6,027 bases of DNA from Anaerolineae bacterium. GTDB lineage: Bacteria; Chloroflexota; Anaerolineae; B4-G1. Shown one piece after another: positions 1-4,913 of this stretch; the first letter of the stretch is position 1, and every line of letters starts with the position of its first letter. The translations under genes and the position numbers were made by a program. The stretch covers positions 1-6,027 of the forward strand of contig JAUWOI010000288.1 of the NCBI GenBank assembly GCA_030612185.1, read 5' to 3'. Under the pieces are notes generated by a model that worked only from the letters and a program-made list of their open reading frames with translations, had not been told where the DNA came from and did no database searches.

Positions 1-195
1 TCGATGACGCCGGAGGAACGGCGCAACCCCCGCATCCTAAATGGTAGCCGCAAGAAGCGCATTGCCCGCGGCAGCGGCACAATGGTGGAGGAGGTGAACG
101 CGCTGCTCAAGCAGTTTCGGCAGATGCAGCGCATGGTGAAGCAACTAGGGAAGGGAGGGAAAGGTATGCAGAGGTTGACGGGGATGTTCGGGTAG
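1..195 (+). CDS. ffh: Signal recognition particle protein Ffh, C-terminal end (5' truncated by window)
   Basis: Only the last 64 codons are present; the reading frame is already open at base 1 and stops with TAG at 193-195. Ffh is the GTPase of the signal recognition particle. It binds 4.5S RNA and signal peptides as they leave the ribosome and delivers the complex to FtsY at the membrane. What remains is the end of the methionine-rich M domain: the stretch [10 protein letters not shown] near the start, then [11 protein letters not shown] (about residues 16-26 of this fragment), the highly conserved SRP-RNA-binding signature, then an amphipathic helix rich in Met, Gln and Lys, ending in a Gly/Lys-rich tail and GMFG. 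The GTPase (NG) domain lies upstream of the window. The gene is followed by rpsP after 128 bases that hold a repeat hairpin. The family call rests on the M-domain signature and is strengthened by the ffh-rpsP-KH-rimM order. Confidence 0.95.
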   Translation, partial: SMTPEERRNPRILNGSRKKRIARGSGTMVEEVNALLKQFRQMQRMVKQLGKGGKGMQRLTGMFG

Positions 196-202
196 GAGGG
201 TA

Positions 203-299
203 GTACATTGGTAGATTGGTACATTGGTAGATTGGCAGACCGGCACCCGGTTTCCCAAACTACCAATCTACCAGTTTCCCAGTTTCCCAGTTTCCCAAC
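203..299. repeat. Octamer-repeat long hairpin element, copy A (ffh-rpsP gap)
   Basis: From 207 the sequence is a run of in-phase 8-bp units: attggtag, attggtac, attggtag, attggcag, then a degenerate accggcac up to 246. From 252 to 299 the units switch to the opposite orientation: ttcccaaa, ctaccaat, ctaccagt, ttcccagt, ttcccagt, ttcccaac. The two halves fold into one stem centred on base 245. Pairing base i with base 490-i over 203-243 gives 35 of 41 positions paired (31 Watson-Crick, 4 G-U), with a 3-base loop at 244-246. The perfect core is tggtagattggta (209-221) against 261-273. No T-run follows, so it is not a typical intrinsic terminator. It may act as an attenuator, mRNA-stabilising hairpin or mobile REP-like element; none of these is shown by sequence alone. 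Confidence 0.85.
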
Positions 300-313
300 T
301 CACACACAACATC

Positions 314-321
314 AGGAGGAG
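314..321 (+). promoter_or_regulatory. Ribosome binding site of rpsP
   Basis: AGGAGGAG lies two bases before the ATG at 324, with its GGAGG core four bases from the start. It is a strong Shine-Dalgarno sequence and fixes the rpsP start. It lies outside the repeat hairpin that ends at about 287, so that fold would not hide it. Confidence 0.8.
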
Positions 322-323
322 TT

Positions 324-785
324 ATGGTCAAGATTCGATTGCGCCGCGTAGGCGCCAAGAAGCAAGCCAGTTACCGGGTGGTAGTGGCCGATGCGCGAGC
401 CCCCCGCGATGGGCGGTTCATTGAGATCATCGGCTTCTACAACCCACGTACTGAGCCAGAAACGGTGAAGATCAAGGAAGATCGCGCCTTGTATTGGCTG
501 GATGTCGGGGCACAACCTACCGAACCAGTGGCCCGGTTGTTGAAGAAGCAGGGTACGCTGGCAAGGTTCGAGCGGCTTGGGCAGGGCGAGCCTCTTGATG
601 CGTTGCTGGCAGAAGCGGAGGAAGCGGCCCAGGCTGCGCCGGAGATAAGCCCCAAGACCCGTCGGGAACCGACAATGGCTGTGGTGGAAGAACCGGCTGT
701 GGTGGAAGAACCGGCTGTGGAGCCCGAAACGGAGCCCGTCGAAGCCGGAGATGAGAGTGAGGAAGGAGAGGCAACAGAAGAGTAG
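324..785 (+). CDS. rpsP: 30S ribosomal protein S16 with long acidic C-terminal extension
   Basis: S16 is an assembly protein of the small ribosomal subunit and binds 16S rRNA. Residues 1 to about 84 are a full S16 domain: the start [20 protein letters not shown], then [18 protein letters not shown] (about 24-41) and [21 protein letters not shown] (about 55-75). S16 proteins are usually about 80-100 residues; this one has 153. The extra tail (about 85-153) starts with an Ala/Glu-rich, probably helical segment. It then becomes strongly acidic and Pro/Glu/Val-rich, with a VVEEPA repeat at about 120-131 encoded by an 18-bp tandem DNA repeat. The tail has no recognised fold and is probably disordered. 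A strong ribosome binding site sets the start. A frameshift is not needed to explain the length because the tail is open to a clean TAG in the same frame. Confidence 0.97.
   Translation: MVKIRLRRVGAKKQASYRVVVADARAPRDGRFIEIIGFYNPRTEPETVKIKEDRALYWLDVGAQPTEPVARLLKKQGTLARFERLGQGEPLDALLAEAEEAAQAAPEISPKTRREPTMAVVEEPAVVEEPAVEPETEPVEAGDESEEGEATEE
677..720 (+). repeat. 18-bp tandem repeat inside the rpsP tail
   Basis: The unit ggctgtggtggaagaacc occurs exactly at 677-694 and 695-712, and its first eight bases recur at 713-720, so there are about 2.4 perfect copies. Being a multiple of three, it repeats the residues VVEEPA without changing frame. Identical DNA copies suggest recent slippage duplication and a likely length-variable site in the S16 tail. 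Confidence 0.9.
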
Positions 786-797
786 CCTTCTTCCCGT

Positions 798-825
798 CGC
801 AGTGGAACTTTGCTCCTCCACTGCG
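798..825 (+). other. Perfect 9-bp hairpin in the rpsP-khpA gap
   Basis: CGCAGTGGA (798-806) and TCCACTGCG (817-825) are exact reverse complements around a 10-base loop. It begins 12 bases after the rpsP stop. Only scattered T residues follow, so it is a weak candidate for an intrinsic terminator. It could instead be an attenuator, an RNA processing site, or one arm of the switch described for 810-878. Confidence 0.65.
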
Positions 826-878
826 TCTACGTACCGTTTATAACATCTGCATCAACTACCTCAAGAAGGGAGGAGCAA
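810..878 (+). promoter_or_regulatory. Candidate Shine-Dalgarno-sequestering switch in front of khpA
   Basis: The bases TTGCTCCTCC (810-819) are perfectly complementary to GGAGGAGCAA (869-878), which is the khpA ribosome binding site. Pairing them would close a 49-base loop and hide the site. Bases 817-819 also belong to the 3' arm of the hairpin at 798-825, so the two folds exclude each other: one leaves the site free, the other masks it. This is the architecture of a translational switch, but no ligand-binding aptamer is recognised. The complementarity is read from the sequence; the regulatory role is inference. Confidence 0.4.
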
Positions 879-880
879 CA

Positions 881-1117
881 ATGGCTTCGCTGAAAGAACT
901 GATTGAATTCATCGCCAAGTCGCTGGTGGATGACCCATCCCAGGTTCACGTTTCCGAGATCGAGGGCGAAACCTCGGTGATCCTGGAACTGAGAGCCGGC
1001 CCGGAGGACATGGGCCGCGTGATCGGCAAAGGTGGACGTACCGCAAACGCTATGCGTACACTCGTCCGGGTGCTCGCTGCCAAGCAGGGAAAGCGGGTCA
1101 CCCTCGAGATCATCTAA
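881..1117 (+). CDS. khpA: KhpA-type KH-domain RNA-binding protein
   Basis: This is a small single KH-domain protein of 78 residues, the usual size of KhpA (YlqC family). Such proteins bind RNA; in Firmicutes KhpA pairs with KhpB (Jag/EloR) and affects cell division and small-RNA biology. The N-terminal helix (LKELIEFIAKSLVDD, about 4-18) leads into strands and then the diagnostic KH loop GRVIGKGGRTANAMRTL at about 45-61, with the GxxG motif as GKGG at 49-52. It ends VTLEII at the C-terminus, as family members do. The start is an ATG preceded by GGGAGGAG at 868-875. The stop is 6 bases before rimM, so the two are surely transcribed together. Position between rpsP and rimM is the classic location for this gene. 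Confidence 0.93.
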   Translation: MASLKELIEFIAKSLVDDPSQVHVSEIEGETSVILELRAGPEDMGRVIGKGGRTANAMRTLVRVLAAKQGKRVTLEII

Positions 1118-1123
1118 GCGCCA

Positions 1124-1702
1124 ATGAGTGTCGCCACACAACGTGATAGCGGGAATGAAGGGGGCTCAGGAGGAGCACACTTACCTGAGCCCCGCTTCTT
1201 AGCGGTCGGGCGGGTCTCGCGGCCGCACGGAGTACGAGGCGAGTTGCGCGTCGTACTCCTTACCGACTATCCCGGACGGTTGGGGCAGCACGCCTATTTT
1301 TACCTTGCGTCTCCAGACTCCCCTGAAATGGTACGGCGCTACCCGGTAGAGAAGTTGCGCCGCCACAAGGAAGTACTGCTACTGAAATTGGGCGGCTGCG
1401 ACGACCGGAACGGGGCCGAGGAACTGCGCGGCCAACTGGTGCAGATACCAACCGAGGAAGCCGTACCACTTGAGGAAGGGGAGTATTACGACTTTCAACT
1501 CATCGGCGTGAAGGTGGAGGCGGAAAGCGGCGAATCGCTGGGCCAGGTGGTCGAAGTGTTGAAGACCGGAGCCAACGACGTCTACATCGTGCGCGGATCG
1601 TGGGGCGAGGTACTCCTGCCAGCCGTGAAAGATGTGGTGCTTAAACTTGACATAGAGGCAAGGCAGATGGTGGTGCACCTGCTGCCAGGCCTGTTAGAAT
1701 AG
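1124..1702 (+). CDS. rimM: Ribosome maturation factor RimM
   Basis: RimM helps 30S assembly, mainly the 16S head domain, through contact with protein S19. The protein has 192 residues, slightly longer than the usual 165-185. Residues 1-24 are a Gly/Ser-rich, non-conserved extension. The RimM N-terminal barrel follows, with FLAVGRVSRPHGVRGELRV at about 25-43 and a DDRNGAEELRG segment at about 93-103. The C-terminal PRC-barrel follows EEGEYYDFQLIG (about 117-128) and includes GANDVYIVRG (149-158) and LLPAVKDVV (164-172). The ATG at 1124 is only 6 bases past the khpA stop and has no good ribosome binding site, so translation is probably coupled to khpA. No in-frame ATG, GTG or TTG exists between it and the conserved domain, which supports this start. 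A strong hairpin lies within codons 13-24. Confidence 0.95.
   Translation: MSVATQRDSGNEGGSGGAHLPEPRFLAVGRVSRPHGVRGELRVVLLTDYPGRLGQHAYFYLASPDSPEMVRRYPVEKLRRHKEVLLLKLGGCDDRNGAEELRGQLVQIPTEEAVPLEEGEYYDFQLIGVKVEAESGESLGQVVEVLKTGANDVYIVRGSWGEVLLPAVKDVVLKLDIEARQMVVHLLPGLLE
1161..1193 (+). other. Perfect 10-bp GC-rich hairpin within the 5' end of rimM
   Basis: GGGGCTCAGG (1161-1170) and CCTGAGCCCC (1184-1193) are exact reverse complements around a 13-base loop. The structure lies in the non-conserved N-terminal extension of RimM, just before the first conserved residue. It carries AGGAGGAG at 1168-1175 across the stem and loop, yet no start codon follows at a suitable distance. The short, T-enriched GCTTCTT directly after it gives a weak terminator-like look. 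It may attenuate transcription or slow ribosomes entering rimM; this role is inference. Confidence 0.6.
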
Positions 1703-1710
1703 GACAAGAG

Positions 1711-2820
1711 ATGAACGACCTGCGTTATTTGGTTGGGTTCAACATCGTGCGCGGTATCGGCCCGACACGGCTGCGGGCGCTGCTCGATTACTTCGGGGAT
1801 GCGGAACAGGCCTGGCATGCTCCGGCCGGGGCACTGAGGCGTGCTGGTCTCGATCGTCGCTCGCTAGAAAACCTGCTGACAGCCCAGTCCACGCTTGATC
1901 TGGATCAGGAGTTGAAGCGGATTGCAGCCACTGGCGCGCAGGTGCTCACGTGGGAAAGCCCTGGCTATCCCTGTCTCCTCCGCGAAATTTCCGCCCCACC
2001 ACCGGTGCTCTACGTCAAGGGGACACTGACGGAGGAGGATGCCTGGGCGGTGGCGGTCGTTGGCACGCGGCGGGCCTCGACCTATGGGCGGGAGGTAACC
2101 CGCCGATTGACCACAACGCTGGCGCGCAGTGGTATCACCATCGTCAGCGGGCTGGCGCGGGGGATTGATGCCCAGGCACATCGGGCGGCGCTGAAGGCAG
2201 GGGGACGGACTATCGCCGTGCTGGGCTGCGGCATTGACCGGGTCTATCCACCGGAGCATCGCAAGTTGGCCGGGGAAATTATCGCGCAGGGGGCGTTGGT
2301 GAGCGACTACCCACTGGGTACGCCGCCGGAGGGAAGCAACTTTCCACCGCGCAACCGCATCATCAGCGGGCTTAGCCTGGGGGTGCTCGTTACCGAGGGG
2401 GGAGTACGGAGCGGGGCGCTGATCACCGCTGACTACGCCGCTGAGCAGGGACGGGACGTTTTCGCCGTGCCGGGTTCTATCCTGATGCGCAGCAATGCCG
2501 GGACCAACGCGCTCATCCGAGATGGGGCCAAGGTGGTGCTTGGCCCGGAAGATGTCCTGGAGGAACTGAACCTGACGATGGTGGCCGAGCAGATGGAGGC
2601 GCGCCAGGTACTCCCGGCCGACGAGACAGAGGCAGCGCTGCTGGCTCATCTCTCGGCCGAGCCATCTCACGTAGATGAACTTCGACAGCATGTGGGACTG
2701 CCAATCGCACAGGTGACCAGCACACTGGCGCTGATGGAGTTGAAGGGCATGGTGCGCCAGGTGGGCGGGATGAAGTACATCGTGGCCCGCGAGTCGGGCG
2801 TGGAGTATGTGGTGGATTAG
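1711..2820 (+). CDS. dprA: DNA-processing protein DprA (DNA protecting protein, Smf family)
   Basis: DprA binds incoming single-stranded DNA in natural transformation, shields it from nucleases and loads RecA. The 369 residues match the usual full-length, three-part form. Residues about 9-29 (GFNIVRGIGPTRLRALLDYFG) are the N-terminal helix-hairpin-helix-like segment. The Rossmann-like core shows VAVVGTRRAS (about 114-123), SGLARGID (146-153), GSNFPPRNRIISGLS (208-222), SGALITADYAAEQGRDVFAVPG (234-255) and GTNALIRDGA (264-273). A winged-helix domain occupies about 303-360 (EAALLAHLSAEPSHVDELRQ, then LELKGMVRQVGG-like wing residues). The ATG lies 8 bases after the rimM stop with a modest AGGA at 1701-1704. 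Its place directly after rimM, where trmD is more usual, is notable. Presence of dprA alone does not prove competence, since it is widespread in bacteria. Confidence 0.97.
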   Translation: MNDLRYLVGFNIVRGIGPTRLRALLDYFGDAEQAWHAPAGALRRAGLDRRSLENLLTAQSTLDLDQELKRIAATGAQVLTWESPGYPCLLREISAPPPVLYVKGTLTEEDAWAVAVVGTRRASTYGREVTRRLTTTLARSGITIVSGLARGIDAQAHRAALKAGGRTIAVLGCGIDRVYPPEHRKLAGEIIAQGALVSDYPLGTPPEGSNFPPRNRIISGLSLGVLVTEGGVRSGALITADYAAEQGRDVFAVPGSILMRSNAGTNALIRDGAKVVLGPEDVLEELNLTMVAEQMEARQVLPADETEAALLAHLSAEPSHVDELRQHVGLPIAQVTSTLALMELKGMVRQVGGMKYIVARESGVEYVVD

Positions 2821-2822
2821 GA

Positions 2823-2924
2823 ATCGGTAGATTGGTACATTGGCAGATTGGTACATTGGTAAACTGGTAGAGTGATGGCTGAGACCAATATACCAGTTTA
2901 CCAGTCTACCGATATTCCAATCTA
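2823..2924. repeat. Octamer-repeat long hairpin element, copy B (dprA-manC gap)
   Basis: It begins two bases after the dprA stop. In-phase 8-bp units run from 2823 to 2870: atcggtag, attggtac, attggcag, attggtac, attggtaa, actggtag. After about 11 unmatched bases, opposite-orientation units run from 2882: agaccaat, ataccagt, ttaccagt, ctaccgat, attccaat (to 2921). Pairing base i with base 5760-i over 2836-2869 leaves 30 of 34 positions paired, two of them G-U. The perfect 13-bp core is tggtaaactggta (2857-2869) against 2891-2903. Bases 2826-2851 match copy A at 210-235 in 25 of 26 positions. The element fills nearly the whole gap and stops just before the manC ribosome binding site. Confidence 0.85.
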
Positions 2925-2929
2925 GGAGC

Positions 2930-2934
2930 GGAGG
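2930..2934 (+). promoter_or_regulatory. Ribosome binding site that decides the TTG start of manC
   Basis: GGAGG lies 6 bases before the TTG at 2941. The nearest ATG in frame (2959) would remove the first strand of the nucleotide-binding fold, so this site decides the start. Confidence 0.75.
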
Positions 2935-2940
2935 ACAGCA

Positions 2941-4011
2941 TTGTACTACGCATTGATTATGGCCGGGGGGATCGGGACGCGGCTATGGCCTCTCAGCCGT
3001 CGCAATCGTCCCAAGCAGTCGCTCAGGCTGGTCGGTGAGTGCACCATGTTCGAGCACGCGGTGGACCGGATTGCGCCCCTTTTCCAGCCGGAGCAGGTTT
3101 TCGTCGTCACGGGCGCTGAACACATGGAGGCACTGATCGCGCAAGCACCGGAACTGCCACCGGAGAATTTCATCGTCGAGCCAGAAGGCCGTGGCACCGC
3201 CCCCTGCATCGGGTTGGGGGCAATCCACCTGCGCCGGCAGGACTCGGAAGCGATCATGGCGGTGCTCACCGCCGATCATTTCATCACCGACACAGCACGT
3301 TTCCGCCAGGCGCTGGCAACGGCGGCGCAGGTCGCTGAAGAGGGCCACCTGGTCACGCTGGGGATCACGCCTTCGTCCCCCTCAACTGGCTTCGGCTACA
3401 TCAAGCAGGGAGAGAGCCTGGATATGGTGGAGGGCTTCTCCGTCTTCCGCGCCGAGCGATTCACCGAGAAGCCAAGCCCGGAGACGGCGCTGTATATGGT
3501 CGAGAGCGGGGAATACTCGTGGAACAGCGGTATGTTCATCTGGCGCGTGGACCGCATCCTGAAGGAATTCCAGCGTCAGATGCCAGAGTTCTACGTGCAA
3601 CTGGCGGAGGTGGAGGCGACGCTGGGGACTTCTGGATACGAGGCGACACTGAGCCGCGTCTGGCCCCAGGTCGCCAAGCAGGCGATTGACTACGGGGTGA
3701 TGGAGGAGGCTGAAGATGTGGCTGTCATTCCTGTGGATATCGGCTGGTCGGACGTGGGCAATTGGGCCAGCCTTTCGGAGTTGCTGCCAGCCGATGAGAG
3801 GGGGAACATCGTCGTCGGCCCGCACGTGGGGGTTGATACGCGCAATACGCTGGTCTTTGGCGGGAAGCGGCTCATCGCCACCGTCGGGCTGGAGGGGATG
3901 GTGATCGTGGACACGGAGGATGCGCTGCTGGTCTGCCCCAGGGAGCGGGAGCAAGAGGTACGAGCGGTTGTGAGGCGGTTGGAGGAGGATGGGCGCGGCG
4001 AATGGCTGTAA
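2941..4011 (+). CDS. manC: Mannose-1-phosphate guanylyltransferase (GDP-mannose pyrophosphorylase)
   Basis: The enzyme makes GDP-mannose and pyrophosphate from GTP and mannose-1-phosphate in the cytoplasm, supplying mannose, fucose or rhamnose residues for glycans. The 356 residues form a nucleotidyltransferase domain with the signature loop MAGGIGTRLWPLSRRNRPKQ at about 7-26. Other family marks are FIVEPEGRGTAPCIGLGA (77-94), LTADHFI (109-115, where PADH is more usual), PSSPSTGFGYI (144-154), FTEKP (174-178), YSWNSGMFIW (192-201) and AIDYGVMEEA then PVDIGWSDVGNWASL (248-278). The length matches the single-function form; there is no C-terminal cupin phosphomannose isomerase domain. The start is TTG with a good ribosome binding site. 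The 3' end overlaps the next gene by 10 bases. It sits between dprA and topA with no other sugar genes visible here. The symbol could equally be manC or mpg; specificity for GTP is inferred from the family. Confidence 0.93.
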   Translation: MYYALIMAGGIGTRLWPLSRRNRPKQSLRLVGECTMFEHAVDRIAPLFQPEQVFVVTGAEHMEALIAQAPELPPENFIVEPEGRGTAPCIGLGAIHLRRQDSEAIMAVLTADHFITDTARFRQALATAAQVAEEGHLVTLGITPSSPSTGFGYIKQGESLDMVEGFSVFRAERFTEKPSPETALYMVESGEYSWNSGMFIWRVDRILKEFQRQMPEFYVQLAEVEATLGTSGYEATLSRVWPQVAKQAIDYGVMEEAEDVAVIPVDIGWSDVGNWASLSELLPADERGNIVVGPHVGVDTRNTLVFGGKRLIATVGLEGMVIVDTEDALLVCPREREQEVRAVVRRLEEDGRGEWL

Positions 4012-4478
4012 GCCTGGCCGACTTCGATCCGCAGACAGTCGCCGATTACGACATCACGGCGGACGGCCTGCGGCGGGTGGAGCACTATCTGCGGCTGCTG
4101 CAAGGTCCTGATGCGCCGGCACTGAGGGACATCGCCGTCGGCGGTTACTACGGCACCAGCGCGCTCTTGCACGAGGTAGTCGAACTGGACATTCTGTTGG
4201 AGCGGGAGCCGGGGCTGCTGAAGTGGAACCGCAACAGCGCCCGCGCCTTCTTGAACCTCAATGAGGATGCCCACGTGGCGGCTCTGGTGGCCGAGTACAC
4301 TTATCTCCAGTGTCAAGTCGAGCAGGTGCTCGGAGAGGAAGTAGAGATTGGCGCTTTGCTGTGGGCCAACACCACTATGCGCGACTTCGACCTGCTCGCC
4401 GAGTCGGACTGGTCAGGCCATCTGCTCGTCCCCGATACAGCGGCGGTTGACCGAGCAAGGCAATGCTGGTCCGGCTGA
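4002..4478 (+). CDS. Hypothetical protein, mainly helical, with HEVVE motif
   Basis: I do not recognise this 158-residue protein. It has no signal peptide or membrane segment. Residues 23-33 look helical. At 48-66 is GGYYGTSALLHEVVELDIL, with H57, E58 and E61 in an HExxE arrangement. A second helix-like stretch DAHVAALVAEYTYLQCQVEQVLG (89-111) carries H91 and E98. The His and Glu positions on two helices could form a metal site, like a degenerate HExxH protease or a helical metal-binding fold, but this is only a suggestion from spacing. The C-terminal part contains MRDFDLLAESDW (126-137). The ATG overlaps the last 10 bases of manC in another frame, with GGAGGAGG at 3981-3988 a long 13 bases upstream, so translation is probably coupled. 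Codon use resembles its neighbours, so it looks like a real gene. Confidence 0.75.
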   Translation: MAVSLADFDPQTVADYDITADGLRRVEHYLRLLQGPDAPALRDIAVGGYYGTSALLHEVVELDILLEREPGLLKWNRNSARAFLNLNEDAHVAALVAEYTYLQCQVEQVLGEEVEIGALLWANTTMRDFDLLAESDWSGHLLVPDTAAVDRARQCWSG

Positions 4479-4479
4479 G

Positions 4480-4484
4480 GGAGG
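4480..4484 (+). promoter_or_regulatory. Ribosome binding site that decides the GTG start at 4492
   Basis: GGAGG overlaps the region just past the preceding stop (4476-4478) and lies 7 bases before the GTG at 4492. The frame is open back to an ATG at 4348, but that start would overlap the previous gene by 131 bases and has no matching site, so GTG at 4492 is preferred. Confidence 0.7.
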
Positions 4485-4491
4485 TGGATCT

Positions 4492-4902
4492 GTGATTGTG
4501 AGATACAGAGTGATCGAGGACTGGCTGGCTGACAAAGGTGTCTGGTTCCCCTGGGGTGTGTTTTACGAGAACCGTAGCGATGATTTTGCGGATTATACTC
4601 TCCTGATACGGGCCATCCCGGACGACGACCGGCGGAAGGGGCGCTACTTCGATCGGCGCATTCAAGAGTTACGCCCCAGCATAGAAGAGGCCGAGGCCGT
4701 ATTGGGCGAGTACGCGGATCGCTATCGCGTCCGGCCCGAGATTCGCACCGCCAAGAGCACGAGCCGCCGCGAGATACGTGCTCTCCTGTGGGAGGTGATC
4801 TCCGAGAAGATAGAGAAGCGAATGGCGGAGTGTCAGGTCGAGTACGCTATGCCGGAGCCAGCCTACGTGGCGCTGCGGGAAGGATCAGAGGAGGAAGACT
4901 GA
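4492..4902 (+). CDS. Hypothetical protein, highly charged, soluble
   Basis: I do not recognise this 136-residue protein and assign no function. It begins MIVRYRVIEDWLADKGVWFPWGVFYEN (written with the GTG start read as Met), rich in aromatic residues, then passes into a charged section with DDDRRKGRYFDRRIQELRPSIEEAE (44-68). The region of about 64-115 is predicted by eye to be helical, with EIRALLWEVISEKIEKRMAE at about 94-113 the most amphipathic part. It ends in an acidic tail EGSEEED. There is no signal peptide, membrane segment or cysteine cluster (one Cys only). It starts 13 bases after the preceding hypothetical gene stops and ends 11 bases before topA, so it is probably part of a manC-topA transcript. 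The pairing with the preceding unknown gene suggests the two products may act together, which is inference. Confidence 0.75.
   Translation: MIVRYRVIEDWLADKGVWFPWGVFYENRSDDFADYTLLIRAIPDDDRRKGRYFDRRIQELRPSIEEAEAVLGEYADRYRVRPEIRTAKSTSRREIRALLWEVISEKIEKRMAECQVEYAMPEPAYVALREGSEEED
4890..4894 (+). promoter_or_regulatory. Probable topA ribosome binding site, distant from the ATG
   Basis: GGAGG here is 19 bases before the ATG at 4914 but only 10 before an in-frame TTG at 4905. The spacing favours TTG; the N-terminal sequence after ATG (MQAYCMKC) is the more natural beginning of the zinc-ribbon domain. The choice changes the protein by three residues. Confidence 0.4.
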
Positions 4903-4913
4903 GATTGGTTGGT

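Noticed and set aside
203..299. Octamer hairpin as an intrinsic terminator of ffh
   Set aside because: The stem is long, A/T-mixed and mismatched, and no T-run follows the 3' arm; the sequence after it is more cccagttt units.
203..299. Repeat array as a CRISPR
   Set aside because: The units are 8 bp and contiguous with no spacers, and there are no cas genes in the window.
312..821. Long minus-strand reading frame (169 codons) opposite rpsP
   Set aside because: It lies entirely antisense to the unmistakable S16 gene, has low-complexity His/Phe-rich content from mirrored codons, and no recognisable domain.
839..844. TATAAC as a possible -10 promoter box before khpA
   Set aside because: No -35-like hexamer occurs at 16-18 bases upstream (the bases there are CTCCAC). 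The site could still be a weak promoter but cannot be supported.
1864..2856. 330-codon minus-strand frame opposite dprA
   Set aside because: All DprA core motifs are read on the + strand here; the mirrored product is rich in His, Arg and Gln, with no domain, and is a by-product of high-GC codon use. It also begins inside the repeat hairpin.
4348..4491. Upstream extension of the second hypothetical gene to an ATG at 4348
   Set aside because: It would overlap the preceding gene by 131 bases; the added residues are Ser/Cys/Pro-rich shadow-like sequence, while GTG at 4492 has a well-placed GGAGG.
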